Shown: positions 24,265 through 32,484 of the stretch, piece by piece
Position numbering within the stretch: position 1 is the first letter of the stretch
How the letters are laid out: every line of letters starts with the position of its first letter
Source of the DNA: Sphingomonas phyllosphaerae
GTDB lineage: Bacteria > Pseudomonadota > Alphaproteobacteria > Sphingomonadales > Sphingomonadaceae
Length of the DNA stretch: 64,000 bases
NCBI GenBank assembly: GCA_036946405.1
Contig: JAQIJC010000001.1
Coordinates: forward strand, 181,501-245,500
Direction of reading: 5' to 3'
Program-made: the position numbers and the translations under genes
Notes under the pieces: model-generated
The model's database searches: none
Seen by the model: only the letters and a program-made list of their open reading frames with translations
What the model was told of the DNA's origin: nothing

Positions 24265-25725
24265 ATGACCGTCAGCGTAGACATGGGGCACGACGAGCGC
24301 GGCGCGCCCGTGACCATGGACCTCGAAGAACTGCTCGCCACCCGGTTGCTCGTCCAGGGCAATTCCGGGTCCGGCAAGTCGCATCTGCTGCGCCGCTTGC
24401 TCGAACGCAGCGCGGGACAGGTACAACAGGTGGTGATCGACCCCGAGGGCGATTTCGTCACCTTGTCCGAACGCTACGGCCATGTCGTGATCGAGGGCGC
24501 GGATTATGCCGAACGCGAGCTGGCGCGAATCGCCGCCCGGCTGCGCGAGCACCGCGCCAGCGTAGTGCTGAGTCTCGAAGGGCTGGAGGCGGAGGGGCAG
24601 ATGCGCTGCGCCGCCGGCTTCCTCAATGCGCTGTTCGACGCGCCGCGCGAACATTGGTATCCGGCGCTGGTGGTGGTCGACGAGGCGCAATTGTTCGCGC
24701 CGACCACCGGTGGCGAGGTCGCCGAGGAGGTCCGCCGCGCCTCGCTGTCGGCGATGACCAATTTGATGTGCCGCGGGCGCAAGCGCGGCCTGGCGGGCGT
24801 GATCGCGACGCAGCGGCTGGCGAAGCTCGCCAAGAATGTCGCGGCCGAGGCGAGCAACTTTCTGATGGGGCGCACCTTCCTCGACATCGACATGGCGCGT
24901 GCCGCCGATCTGCTCGGCATGGAGCGGCGGCAGGCCGAATCGATCCGCGATCTGGCGCGCGGCACCTTCATGGCGCTGGGGCCGGCGGTGTCGCGGCGGC
25001 CGATCACGGTGCGGATTGGCACGGTCGAGACGCAGGCGCGCAGCGGCAGCCCCAAGCTGGTCCCGCTGCCGCAGGCCGATTCGGTCGACCTGCAATCTTT
25101 GCTCGATGTGACGCCCGAGGCCGCGCCGACGCTGCCGATGACCTTCGATCCGCGCCCGCGCCGCGTGCCCGCCGACGAATTGCTGTCCGATATCGAGGCG
25201 CCCGCACCCTCCACCCCCGCCCCGTCGCTCCCCGACCGCAACGAGGAAGAGGTCGAGGCGGTCTATGCCGAGGTGCTGCGCGCGATCGTCACCGACGACG
25301 AAAGCAGCGGACGTCCGGCGGCGGTGCTCTATCAGGACTTTCAGGTCCGCTGCCGGATGGCCGGTATCGCCAAGCCCGCGCTCGACCTCGCCGCGTTCAG
25401 CCGCCGTCTGTCGTGCGCGCGCGCCGGCATCTTCGATCCGCATGCCGATGAATGGGCGAGCGTCCTCGCGCTGGCCGGCGGACTGCCCGACGACATGCTC
25501 GGCGCGTTCCTGCTGGTCGCCAAGGCGGCGCGCGACGGTGCGCCGTGCCCGTCCGACATTGCGATCGCGAACACCTACGGCACCAGCTCGATCGGGCGGG
25601 TCAAGCGGCTGATCGGCTATATCGAAGGGCGCGACCTGTTCGTGACGCGCACCGACATGGGCGGCAAACGCTCGATCACGATCCCGCATCTCGGCTGGAC
25701 GACCGCACCGGCGGAGGCGGCGTAG
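24265..25725 (+). CDS. HerA/DUF87-like P-loop ATPase
   Basis: The 486-residue protein has Walker A QGNSGSGKSH (31-40) and Walker B YPALVVVDEAQ (132-142). A segment with IATQRLAKLAKNVAAEASNF (about 180-200) follows, typical of HerA/VirB4-type motors, and resembles the helicase HerA central domain. The C-terminal third (from about 315) is helical and not recognised, and includes NEEEVEAVYAEVLRAI and a winged-helix-like end (GTSSIGRVKRLIGYIEGRDL). No NurA nuclease or other partner is adjacent, so this is a stand-alone ATPase of unknown role, possibly in DNA processing. Confidence 0.82.
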   Translation: MTVSVDMGHDERGAPVTMDLEELLATRLLVQGNSGSGKSHLLRRLLERSAGQVQQVVIDPEGDFVTLSERYGHVVIEGADYAERELARIAARLREHRASVVLSLEGLEAEGQMRCAAGFLNALFDAPREHWYPALVVVDEAQLFAPTTGGEVAEEVRRASLSAMTNLMCRGRKRGLAGVIATQRLAKLAKNVAAEASNFLMGRTFLDIDMARAADLLGMERRQAESIRDLARGTFMALGPAVSRRPITVRIGTVETQARSGSPKLVPLPQADSVDLQSLLDVTPEAAPTLPMTFDPRPRRVPADELLSDIEAPAPSTPAPSLPDRNEEEVEAVYAEVLRAIVTDDESSGRPAAVLYQDFQVRCRMAGIAKPALDLAAFSRRLSCARAGIFDPHADEWASVLALAGGLPDDMLGAFLLVAKAARDGAPCPSDIAIANTYGTSSIGRVKRLIGYIEGRDLFVTRTDMGGKRSITIPHLGWTTAPAEAA

Positions 25726-25771
25726 CTTACTGTCGCCCCGAACCTGACCGAGCCGCGTGCCCCCGCCCAGT

Positions 25772-25866
25772 CGTCATTACCGCGCAGGCGGGAATCCAGA
25801 AGCGCAGGTCCGGCGATAGAAGCGACACGTCAGAGGTTCTGGATTCCCGCCTGCGCGGGAATGACG
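25772..25866. repeat. Palindromic repeat, family B copy 2
   Basis: Arms CGTCATTACCGCGCAGGCGG and CCGCCTGCGCGGGAATGACG with inner GAATCCAGA and TCTGGATTC. It lies between convergent genes (HerA-like ATPase and PilZ protein). The variable centre shares the words GACGTGTCG or its complement with copy 1. The remainder of the gap to 25938 shows nothing recognisable. Confidence 0.85.
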
Positions 25867-25938
25867 CCCCCCTCCGAGCAACGAACACCGACCCTGAAAC
25901 ACAAACCCGTTCACGCCCGCCGGCTTAGCCGCCAGCCC

Positions 25939-26469
25939 TCACTTCACCTTCAGCGCATCCTCGATCTGCGCCGCCGGCGCCGAGAGCATCGTGAACACCG
26001 TATGCGCGGCGATCCCCGCCATCGTCACCGCGACCGCCACCAGCACGAGGAACTGGAACATCGACGCGAAGCTGCGTGATCGCTCCACCTTGCGCGCCAT
26101 CTGCGCTTCATGCGCCAGCCGGCGTTCGGCGCGGCGGTCGCTTTCGGGTTGCGCGGCGCTGCGGTCGGGACGACCGGCCAGCCGCGGCTCGTCGACCAGC
26201 GCCTTGACCGACAGCCGGTCCTGCGAGCGCAGCCCGAAGAACCGGCCCTTGTTCCACTGGACGCGCCCGACGATCACCAGCGTCCCGCGCCGGATCTCGA
26301 CGTAACTGCCGACCGCCGGCGGCTGGTCGCACCCGGCCATCAGACCGCGCGAGGAAATATTATGGATCACGATATCCAGCCAGCGTGCTTCCACCCGCAT
26401 CCTTGACGGGACGAGCACGGTGATCCGCTCCTCCCGCGGCCGGAATCCGGACTGCAAACCCGCCAGCAC
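25939..26469 (-). CDS. PilZ-domain membrane protein
   Basis: This 176-residue protein has an N-terminal PilZ-like domain: RPREERITVLVPSRMR (about 10-25), then DIVIHNISSRGLMAGCD (about 32-48). The RxxxR and D/NxSxxG-type motifs that bind cyclic di-GMP are only partly present (NISSRG). The middle is rich in Arg and Glu, and a C-terminal transmembrane helix (MFQFLVLVAVAVTMAGIAAH) follows. The start is GTG at 26469; there is no strong ribosome-binding site, so it is uncertain. A role as a membrane-tethered c-di-GMP receptor is inferred. Confidence 0.75.
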   Translation of the reverse strand: MLAGLQSGFRPREERITVLVPSRMRVEARWLDIVIHNISSRGLMAGCDQPPAVGSYVEIRRGTLVIVGRVQWNKGRFFGLRSQDRLSVKALVDEPRLAGRPDRSAAQPESDRRAERRLAHEAQMARKVERSRSFASMFQFLVLVAVAVTMAGIAAHTVFTMLSAPAAQIEDALKVK

Positions 26470-26530
26470 CTGTCGCTTACCCCCACGTTCGCCCGACGAG
26501 AACGGTATACAGTGGAAGAAGCGAAGACAA

Positions 26531-26556
26531 GATTAACGGCCGCCGTCGCGACGGCC
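26531..26556 (-). terminator. Candidate terminator of gapR
   Basis: Read on the minus strand, the gapR stop is followed within 10 bases by GCCGTCGCGACGGC (26542-26555), then GGCCGTTAATCTTG. The stem is short with a weak T run. Confidence 0.4.
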
Positions 26557-26565
26557 ATTCATGAT

Positions 26566-26835
26566 CTAGATCATGCCAAGCGCTTGCATGTAGACTTCAA
26601 GGATAGACTGTTCTTCTTGATATTCTTCACGTTTCTTCTTGCGGATCTGCAAGATCTTGCGGATCGCCTTGGCGTCGTAGCCGCGGCTCTTCGCCTCGGC
26701 CATCACGTCCTTGATGTCGTCGGCGATGCCCTTCTTCTCTTCCTCCAGCCGTTCGGCCCGCTCGATCAGCAGCCGCAGCTCGTCGGCTGCCACCGAACCG
26801 CCGCCCATGCCTTCGCCACGCTCTTCCGCCATCAT
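26566..26835 (-). CDS. gapR: Nucleoid-associated protein GapR (DUF2312/UPF0335)
   Basis: This 89-residue protein is the C-terminal part of a longer open frame, from [20 protein letters not shown]. The body [20 protein letters not shown] followed by [20 protein letters not shown] is the conserved GapR coiled coil. In Caulobacter GapR clamps overtwisted DNA ahead of replication and transcription. The Lys/Arg segment ([13 protein letters not shown]) supplies DNA contacts. GGGGAAG lies just before the paired ATGs, so the second Met (26832) may be the true start. It lies between DUF1244 and PilZ genes, all on the minus strand. Confidence 0.93.
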   Translation of the reverse strand: MMAEERGEGMGGGSVAADELRLLIERAERLEEEKKGIADDIKDVMAEAKSRGYDAKAIRKILQIRKKKREEYQEEQSILEVYMQALGMI

Positions 26836-26990
26836 ACTTCCCCAGAAAAAACGACGCCGCCCGCAACACCGGCGCGAATCGCGCGGGCGGGGACGGCGTG
26901 GTGGATACCCGGTAAGGGGTGCGGCGGCGCGTCTACGCCCGCGCGCGCCGATGCTCAAGTGTGTCGCGGACGATCGCCCGCGCCCTGCGA

Positions 26991-27281
26991 TCAGGCGTTC
27001 TTCGCGACGCTCTCGGCCATGCGCGCAAGCTGCTCGGGCGTCGCGTCGCCCTGATGCGCGGCCTTCCATTGTGCATAGGGCATGCCGTAAATCGCCGCGC
27101 GCGCGTCGTCCTTGTCGAGCCCGCCGGCCTCGCCCACCCAGTCGGACAGGCAGTTGCGGCAAAAACCGGCCAGTCCCATCAGATCGATATTCTGCGCGTC
27201 GGTGCGATGGCGCAAGTGTCGGACGAGCCGGCGGAAAGCAGCCGCCGCTACGGCATCGTCCAGCGTGTCGAGGCGGTCCAT
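26991..27281 (-). CDS. DUF1244 protein
   Basis: The 96-residue protein is the tail of a much longer artefactual open frame. It begins [20 protein letters not shown], preceded by GGGAG. The family signature is present: [20 protein letters not shown], then [13 protein letters not shown] with a CxxC pair (Cys41, Cys44), and later [16 protein letters not shown]1244 is a small conserved alphaproteobacterial family of unknown role; the cysteines may bind metal. It is divergent from pyruvate kinase. Confidence 0.92.
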   Translation of the reverse strand: MDRLDTLDDAVAAAAFRRLVRHLRHRTDAQNIDLMGLAGFCRNCLSDWVGEAGGLDKDDARAAIYGMPYAQWKAAHQGDATPEQLARMAESVAKNA

Positions 27282-27347
27282 GTGATCTCCCGGATTTGAT
27301 CCTGCGGCGTTACTCGTTAAGGCCGTGCCGGCAAAGCAGGAAGGCGC

Positions 27348-28826
27348 ATGACCCTGAACCCGAATCATATCGCTCCGCGCTCGCGCAAGGTTCGCGTGCT
27401 CGCGACGCTCGGCCCGGCCAGCAATACGCTGGAAATGATCACCACCCTTTTCCAGGCGGGCGCAGATGCGTTCCGCGTCAACATGAGCCACGGCGATCAG
27501 CAATCGAAGATCGCGGTCATCCAGGCGATTCGCTCGCTGGAGGAGCGGTTCAAGCGTCCGACGACGATCCTTGCCGATCTTCAGGGGCCCAAGCTGCGCG
27601 TCGGCAAGTTCGACGGCGGGCGCGTCACGCTCGAACATGGCAGCACCTTCGTGCTCGATCACGATCCGACCCCGGGCAACGCGTCGCGCGTTCGGCTGCC
27701 GCACAAGGAGATTTTCGCCGCGATCGAGCCGGGCGCACGCCTGCTGCTCGACGACGGCAAGCTGGTGCTGCGCGTTACCGACCATGACGCCGACCGCATC
27801 GTCACCACGGTCGAGGTCGGCGGCCCGCTGTCCGACAACAAGGGGCTCAACGTTCCCGACGTCGTGATCCCGATGGCGGCACTGACCGAGAAGGACCGCT
27901 CCGACCTCGCTTTCGCGATCGACCAGGGCGTCGACTGGATCGCGCTGTCGTTCGTCCAGCGCCCCGAGGATCTGTGGGAAGCGCGCAAGCTGATCGGCGG
28001 CAAGGCCGCGTTGCTCGCCAAGATCGAGAAGCCCGCCGCGATCGAGCGGCTCGAGGAGATCGTCGAGGCGTGCGACGGCGTGATGGTCGCGCGTGGCGAT
28101 CTCGGCGTCGAGCTGCCGCCGCAGTCGGTGCCGCCGCTCCAGAAGCGCATCGTCGAAACCGCGCGCCGCATGGGTCGCCCGGTCGTCGTCGCGACGCAGA
28201 TGCTCGAATCGATGATACAAAGCCCGTCGCCGACCCGCGCCGAGGTGTCCGACGTCGCGACCGCGATCTACGACGGCGCCGATGCGATCATGCTCTCGGC
28301 CGAAAGTGCTGCGGGCCAGTGGCCGGTCGAATCGGTCGCGATGATGAACGCGATCGGCGACGCGGTGGAGCGCGATCCGATGCATGGCGACCGCATCCAC
28401 TTTACCGTCACCCGCCCCGATCCGACCACCGCCGACGCGCTCGCCGAGGCGGCGAAGAACATCGCCGACACCGTCTCGGCCTCGGCGATCATCTGCTTCA
28501 CCATGTCGGGATCGACCGCGCGCCGCATCGCGCGTGAGCGCCCGTCGGTGCCGATCCTCGTGCTGACGCCCAGCACGGACACCGCGCGGCGGCTCGGATT
28601 GCTGTGGGGGACGCACAACGTCAACACGCGCGATGTCGAGTCGTTCGAGGAAATGGTCGCCAAGGCCAAGCGCATCGCACTGCGCCAGGGGATCGCCAAG
28701 GCCGGCGATCGCGTGATCGTGATGGCTGGCGTACCGTTCCGCACGCCGGGTTCGACCAACGTACTGCATGTCGTGCAGATCGTCGGCGACGAGCTGAAGG
28801 ACTATCGCGCCCCCGACGCGCAGTAA
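27348..28826 (+). CDS. pyk: Pyruvate kinase
   Basis: The 492-residue enzyme converts phosphoenolpyruvate and ADP to pyruvate and ATP. Hallmarks are KVRVLATLGPASNTLEM, ADAFRVNMSHGD, DLQGPKLRVGKF, SFVQRPEDL, LAKIEKPAAIERLEEI with the catalytic Lys and Glu, and MVARGDLGVELP. They are followed by VATQMLESMIQSPSPTRAEV and DAIMLSAESAAGQWP. The C-terminal regulatory domain is complete. In sphingomonads the Entner-Doudoroff route feeds this step, consistent with the sugar genes in this window. A perfect 11-base-pair terminator hairpin follows. Confidence 0.97.
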   Translation: MTLNPNHIAPRSRKVRVLATLGPASNTLEMITTLFQAGADAFRVNMSHGDQQSKIAVIQAIRSLEERFKRPTTILADLQGPKLRVGKFDGGRVTLEHGSTFVLDHDPTPGNASRVRLPHKEIFAAIEPGARLLLDDGKLVLRVTDHDADRIVTTVEVGGPLSDNKGLNVPDVVIPMAALTEKDRSDLAFAIDQGVDWIALSFVQRPEDLWEARKLIGGKAALLAKIEKPAAIERLEEIVEACDGVMVARGDLGVELPPQSVPPLQKRIVETARRMGRPVVVATQMLESMIQSPSPTRAEVSDVATAIYDGADAIMLSAESAAGQWPVESVAMMNAIGDAVERDPMHGDRIHFTVTRPDPTTADALAEAAKNIADTVSASAIICFTMSGSTARRIARERPSVPILVLTPSTDTARRLGLLWGTHNVNTRDVESFEEMVAKAKRIALRQGIAKAGDRVIVMAGVPFRTPGSTNVLHVVQIVGDELKDYRAPDAQ

Positions 28827-28835
28827 CCGGCGCGC

Positions 28836-28871
28836 GTCCGTCGCTCGGCAAAGAGCGACGGACAAGTGTTT
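28836..28871 (+). terminator. Rho-independent terminator of pyk
   Basis: GTCCGTCGCTC (28836-28846) pairs perfectly with GAGCGACGGAC (28853-28863) around a GGCAAA loop and is followed by AAGTGTTT. It begins 9 bases after the pyk stop. Confidence 0.8.
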
Positions 28872-29065
28872 ACATACGCCAGCTGAACCACTTGAGCGAA
28901 GCGTCCACGTCTGCTTAAACCGATTTTAATGTTAAACTTTGGCAAAGTGGAAAGTTGCTTTGCCGCAATGACCGACAGCAGCATTTCCGGTCGCGCCGGC
29001 GATACGCCGACGATCGGACCGACGGATAGTGGTCACTGCCGACGCGCGGGGCGGGATGGACGGCG

Positions 29066-29266
29066 ATGGAACGGGTAATTCGCAACAACAGGTTACGGGT
29101 CGAGCTCGCCGCCGCCCGACGCGCATCGACGATGATTACCGATCCGTTGTCGATGCGCGTGCTGGTCGACTACATTGCCGAGCTGGAAGAACAACTATAC
29201 CGCGGCGACGCTACCTTCGTTCATGTGGCGTCGTCGTTTGCACAGACCAGCTCGTCGAGGCGGTAA
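29066..29266 (+). CDS. Small protein, unknown
   Basis: This 66-residue open frame encodes MERVIRNNRLRVELAAARRA followed by STMITDPLSMRVLVDYIAEL. A basic N-terminal helix leads into an amphipathic helix ending with acidic ELEEQL. I have an impression of similar small sphingomonad proteins but cannot name a family. The upstream region (28872-29065) is relatively AT-rich (TTTTAATGTTAAACTTTGGC) and may be its promoter. A longer start at 29029 in another frame is not favoured. Confidence 0.5.
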   Translation: MERVIRNNRLRVELAAARRASTMITDPLSMRVLVDYIAELEEQLYRGDATFVHVASSFAQTSSSRR

Positions 29267-29305
29267 CCTTCTGACGATCGCGCGCGCAACCGCGGCGCGG
29301 TCCGG

Positions 29306-29680
29306 TCAATCCTCCGTCGCATGAACCTCGGCGGTCAGCGGGGGCGTCTGCTGGTGCTGAACGACCTTCCAGACCTCATGCTCCAGGCGACGGTAGGTCG
29401 AGGTACAATGCGCGACATAGCGTTCGTCGCCCTTCGTCGCCTCGACGCCATAGGCGATCACGATCAGCCCTTCCTGCGGCCGCACGATCCGGCCGTCCTT
29501 GAAGGTGACCCGCTCCCAGCGCGGCGTCTGCGACACCGCATCGACCGCCGCCTCGCTTTCGAGGACGTACGGCGGCTGCGGCACGACCATCAGCGCCGAT
29601 TCATCGATCGACTCGCGGTAATGATCGGCGTCGCCGGTCCACAGGCTTTCCTCGAACGCCCAAACGCGATCGTCTTCCAT
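29306..29680 (-). CDS. SnoaL/NTF2-like (DUF4440-type) protein
   Basis: The 124-residue protein begins MEDDRVWAFEESLWTGDADH after a GGAGAGAG ribosome-binding site. The pattern of an initial helix (FEESLWTGDADHYRESI), then WERVTFKDGRIVRP, GLIVIAYGVEATK and YVAHCTSTYRRLEHEVWKVV is that of small cone-shaped NTF2-like proteins. These range from isomerases to ligand-binding proteins; no function can be given. It is downstream of the HAD hydrolase on the same strand with a 62-base gap. Confidence 0.78.
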   Translation of the reverse strand: MEDDRVWAFEESLWTGDADHYRESIDESALMVVPQPPYVLESEAAVDAVSQTPRWERVTFKDGRIVRPQEGLIVIAYGVEATKGDERYVAHCTSTYRRLEHEVWKVVQHQQTPPLTAEVHATED

Positions 29681-29742
29681 GGCTCTCTCCTAATGAGGTC
29701 GAAGCCAGAAAGCCGTGGTACGCCCGATCGTTCCGCCGCGCC

Positions 29743-30351
29743 TCAGCGCAGCAGGCCGGCCGCGACCAGTGCAGGACGCAGCGTCGCCGCGTCAGTGAAC
29801 AGATGCGCGTGAATGCCCAGCGCCTGCGCGCCGGCGATATTCGCGGCATTGTCGTCAATGAAGAACGCCTCGCCCCCCGCCAGCCCGAACCGATCGAGCG
29901 CGAGCCGGTAGATCGCGGCATCGGGCTTCACCAGCCGCTCTTCACCCGAAACGACGATGTCGCGGAAGCGGTCGAACACCGCCGCCTCCCGCGCGCGGAA
30001 CGGCGGGAAGAATTCGTGGCTGAAGTTGGTGATCGCAAACAGCGGCACGTCCGCCGCGTCCAGTTCCTCGACGATCGCGATCATGCCGGGGATCGGCCCC
30101 GGGATCTGCTCGCCGAAGCGTGGTCCCCAATGGGCGATCATCTCGGCATGTTCCGGGAATCGCGCGCCAAGCTCCGCGCTGGTCTCCGCGAACGGGCGAC
30201 CGGCGTCGTGCTGGAAATGCCACTCCTTCGTGGCGACCTCGTTCAGGAACACGTCGAGCGCCCGTTCGTCATCGAACAGGCGCTCGTACAGAACCCGCGG
30301 GTTCCAGTCGTACAGGACGTGCCCGACGTCGAAAATGACCGACGTCGGCAT
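29743..30351 (-). CDS. HAD-superfamily hydrolase
   Basis: The 202-residue protein has HAD motif I FDVGHVLYDWNPR (about 6-18), in which the usual second Asp is replaced by Gly as in the YihX-like/HAD-IA branch. Motif II is in LFAITNFSHEF, motif III Lys in EERLVKPDAAIY, and motif IV is FFIDDNAANI. It is probably a phosphatase or dehalogenase-like hydrolase on a small substrate. The start at 30351 is chosen over a longer one because motif I should lie near the N-terminus. It begins 10 bases after rpmJ and is probably cotranscribed with it. Confidence 0.9.
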   Translation of the reverse strand: MPTSVIFDVGHVLYDWNPRVLYERLFDDERALDVFLNEVATKEWHFQHDAGRPFAETSAELGARFPEHAEMIAHWGPRFGEQIPGPIPGMIAIVEELDAADVPLFAITNFSHEFFPPFRAREAAVFDRFRDIVVSGEERLVKPDAAIYRLALDRFGLAGGEAFFIDDNAANIAGAQALGIHAHLFTDAATLRPALVAAGLLR

Positions 30352-30361
30352 CACGCCGGAA

Positions 30362-30487
30362 TCAGCCCTGGCGGGCCTTGAACCGGCGATTCGTCTTGTT
30401 GATGACATAGGTCCGGCCGCGACGGCGGATCACGCGATTGTCGCGGTGACGGTCCTTGAGCGACTTCAGGCTGTTGCGGATCTTCAT
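30362..30487 (-). CDS. rpmJ: 50S ribosomal protein L36, cysteine-free type
   Basis: This 41-residue gene is hidden among overlapping frames. It reads [20 protein letters not shown] then [20 protein letters not shown] and a final G, an excellent match to the L36 form common in alphaproteobacteria. It contains no cysteine, so unlike the classical L36 it cannot hold the zinc ribbon. The protein binds 23S rRNA in the large subunit. It is followed at 10 bases by the HAD hydrolase gene. Confidence 0.95.
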   Translation of the reverse strand: MKIRNSLKSLKDRHRDNRVIRRRGRTYVINKTNRRFKARQG

Positions 30488-30613
30488 GGCTGCGCTTCTT
30501 CGAAAACTGGGAAGCGCGCCGCCTAGAGAGCGCACGCCCGAAAGTCAACCGAGCGGGAGCTTGCACCACGAGCGTGCGTTGTTATGTCGCAACGATCGTA
30601 TCGGGGGTGTGTC

Positions 30614-31216
30614 ATGCGTCGCGCGATTCTTCTGGCTCTTTCGCTGGCACCTTTGGCCGCCTGCACCACCGGGCCGCAGCGCTTTCCGGTCCAGGCGACC
30701 CGCTTCCATTATGATGCGGTGGCGGAGCGCGGGACGATCGCGGTCGAGCCGCTGCCCGGCCCGTCCTCGGCCAGCCTCGAATACAAGACCTATGCCGCCG
30801 CGGTCGAGGCCGAGCTGCTCCGCAACGGCTTCACCAGCGCCGCGCCAGGCAGCAAGCCCGACTTCATCGCCACCGTCGGCTTCACGCGCGCCGAGCGCGG
30901 GCTGCCGCCCAAGCGTTCGCCGATCCAGATCGGGATCGGCGGCGGCGGTTATTCGGGCGGCTGGCGCGGCGGCAGCGGGCTGGGCGGCGGGGTCAGCTTC
31001 CCGGTCGGCGGCGACTCGGGCGGGCGGCTCGGGCTCGTCACCGAACTGGCGGTCCGCATCCGTCACGGCGCCGACGCGATCTGGGAGGGTCAGGCGCAAT
31101 CGCTGACCGACACCAGCGCCCCCGACGCCGACGCCGCCTCGGTCGCCGGGCGACTCGCGGGCGCGCTCTTCAAGAATTTCCCCGGCGATTCGGGGCGGAC
31201 GGTCGAGGTAAAATGA
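30614..31216 (+). CDS. DUF4136-type lipoprotein
   Basis: The 200-residue protein has a lipoprotein signal (MRRAILLALSLAPLAACTTG, lipobox LAAC, Cys17). The domain resembles DUF4136: a start with FHYDAVAERGTIAVEPLP, a strand-rich middle with SLEYKTYAAAVEAELLRNGF, and PDFIATVGFT. A glycine-rich insert (GIGGGGYSGGWRGGSGLGGG, about 115-135) follows. It is probably anchored in the outer membrane facing the periplasm; function unknown. The ATG at 30614 is preferred over 30584. Its stop overlaps the start of the M14 peptidase gene (ATGA). Confidence 0.85.
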   Translation: MRRAILLALSLAPLAACTTGPQRFPVQATRFHYDAVAERGTIAVEPLPGPSSASLEYKTYAAAVEAELLRNGFTSAAPGSKPDFIATVGFTRAERGLPPKRSPIQIGIGGGGYSGGWRGGSGLGGGVSFPVGGDSGGRLGLVTELAVRIRHGADAIWEGQAQSLTDTSAPDADAASVAGRLAGALFKNFPGDSGRTVEVK

Positions 31217-32334
31217 CGCTGGACATCAACGCCGCGTTCGACGGCGGCAACATCAAGCTCGTCAGCCTGGAGGGCGCGGGCGACGACTGGCGCTGCGATC
31301 TGGAGATCGTCCGCGATCACCAGTCCGACTTCTTCCAGTGGTTCTATTTCCGCGCCGCCGGGCTGCGCGGCAAGCGCGTCGCCTTCCGCATCCTCAACGC
31401 CGGCGAGTCGGCCTATCCGTTCGGCTGGCCGGGCTACAAGACCCGCGTCTCGACCGACCTCGAGCAATGGCGGATGATCGACACCCGCTACGACGGCGGC
31501 GTGCTCGGCTTCGACTGGACCGGGCAAGGCGACGTGGCGTGGTTCGCCTATTTCGCGCCCTATACGATGGAGATGCACGCCCGACTGGTCGCGCGTATCG
31601 CCGGCCGCGCGGGCGTGACGCACCGCCAGCTCGGCGAGACGCTCGACGGACAGGCGATCGACTATTTCCGCCTCGGCACCGGCGAAAAGCAGGTGTGGCT
31701 CTACGCGCGCCAGCATCCCGGCGAATCGATGGCCGAATGGTGGATGGACGGCGCGCTCGACTGGCTGACCAGCCCCGTCGCCGCGCCGCTGCTGCGGGAG
31801 GCAACCGTCCATGTCGTCCCCAACATGAACCCCGACGGCACGCGCCGCGGCCATCTGCGCACCAATGCGGCGGGGGTGAACCTCAACCGCGAATGGCACG
31901 CCCCCACGTCCGAGCGCAGCCCCGAAGTGCTGTGCGTGCTGCAGGAGATGGACAAGACAGGCGTCACCTTCGCGATCGACGTCCACGGCGACGAGGCGAT
32001 CGCCGCCAATTTCATCGCGGGTTTCGAGGGCATTCCGTCGTGGAACGGCGCGCGCGGCGACCGCTTCACCGAGTTCGGCCGGCGGCTGGCGGCGCACACC
32101 CCCGATTTCCAGACGCAGCTCGGCTATGAGAAGTCCGCGCCCGGCACCGCCAATCTGTCGATGTCGACCAACCAGCTCGCCGAGCGGTTCGGCGCGGTGT
32201 CGGTGACGCTGGAGATGCCGTTCAAGGATCATGACGCCAACCCCGACCCGGCGTTCGGATGGAGCGCCGAACGGTCGAAGTCGCTCGGCGTCGCCTGCCT
32301 CGAAGTGCTGACCGAGATGATCCCGACGCTGTAA
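31213..32334 (+). CDS. M14-family carboxypeptidase, cytosolic carboxypeptidase type
   Basis: The 373-residue zinc peptidase has zinc ligands His168 and Glu171 in RQHPGESMAEWWMDG, His258 in FAIDVHGDE, and catalytic Glu334 in SVTLEMPFKD. The substrate segment NLNREW is at 223-228. An N-terminal beta-sandwich domain (1-130, with DFFQWFYFRAAGLRGK) precedes the catalytic domain, as in the cytosolic carboxypeptidase (CCP/Nna1-like) branch of M14. No signal peptide is seen. It probably trims C-terminal residues from peptides or proteins; the target is unknown. It is translationally coupled to the upstream lipoprotein gene. Confidence 0.92.
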   Translation: MTLDINAAFDGGNIKLVSLEGAGDDWRCDLEIVRDHQSDFFQWFYFRAAGLRGKRVAFRILNAGESAYPFGWPGYKTRVSTDLEQWRMIDTRYDGGVLGFDWTGQGDVAWFAYFAPYTMEMHARLVARIAGRAGVTHRQLGETLDGQAIDYFRLGTGEKQVWLYARQHPGESMAEWWMDGALDWLTSPVAAPLLREATVHVVPNMNPDGTRRGHLRTNAAGVNLNREWHAPTSERSPEVLCVLQEMDKTGVTFAIDVHGDEAIAANFIAGFEGIPSWNGARGDRFTEFGRRLAAHTPDFQTQLGYEKSAPGTANLSMSTNQLAERFGAVSVTLEMPFKDHDANPDPAFGWSAERSKSLGVACLEVLTEMIPTL

Positions 32335-32357
32335 GCGCGGTCGGATCGCCCCCTGTT

Positions 32358-32439
32358 CGTCGCCCCGGACGTGATCCGGGGCCCCGCTTCTTTGCAACCC
32401 ACGGAAAAGCGGGACCCTCGGATCAAGTCCTGGGTGACG
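32358..32439. repeat. Palindromic repeat, family D
   Basis: CGTCGCCCCGGACGTGATCC with GGGGCCCCGCTT pairs imperfectly with AAGCGGGACCCTCGGATCAA and GTCCTGGGTGACG. It lies between the M14 peptidase gene and the convergent hypothetical gene, and could terminate both. It shares its outer words with family C (CACCCCGGAC) but has a different centre. Confidence 0.7.
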
Positions 32440-32484
32440 CGGGAGCATGGCATGAGACACGCTCCCGCGTCACCACCGCCGTCA

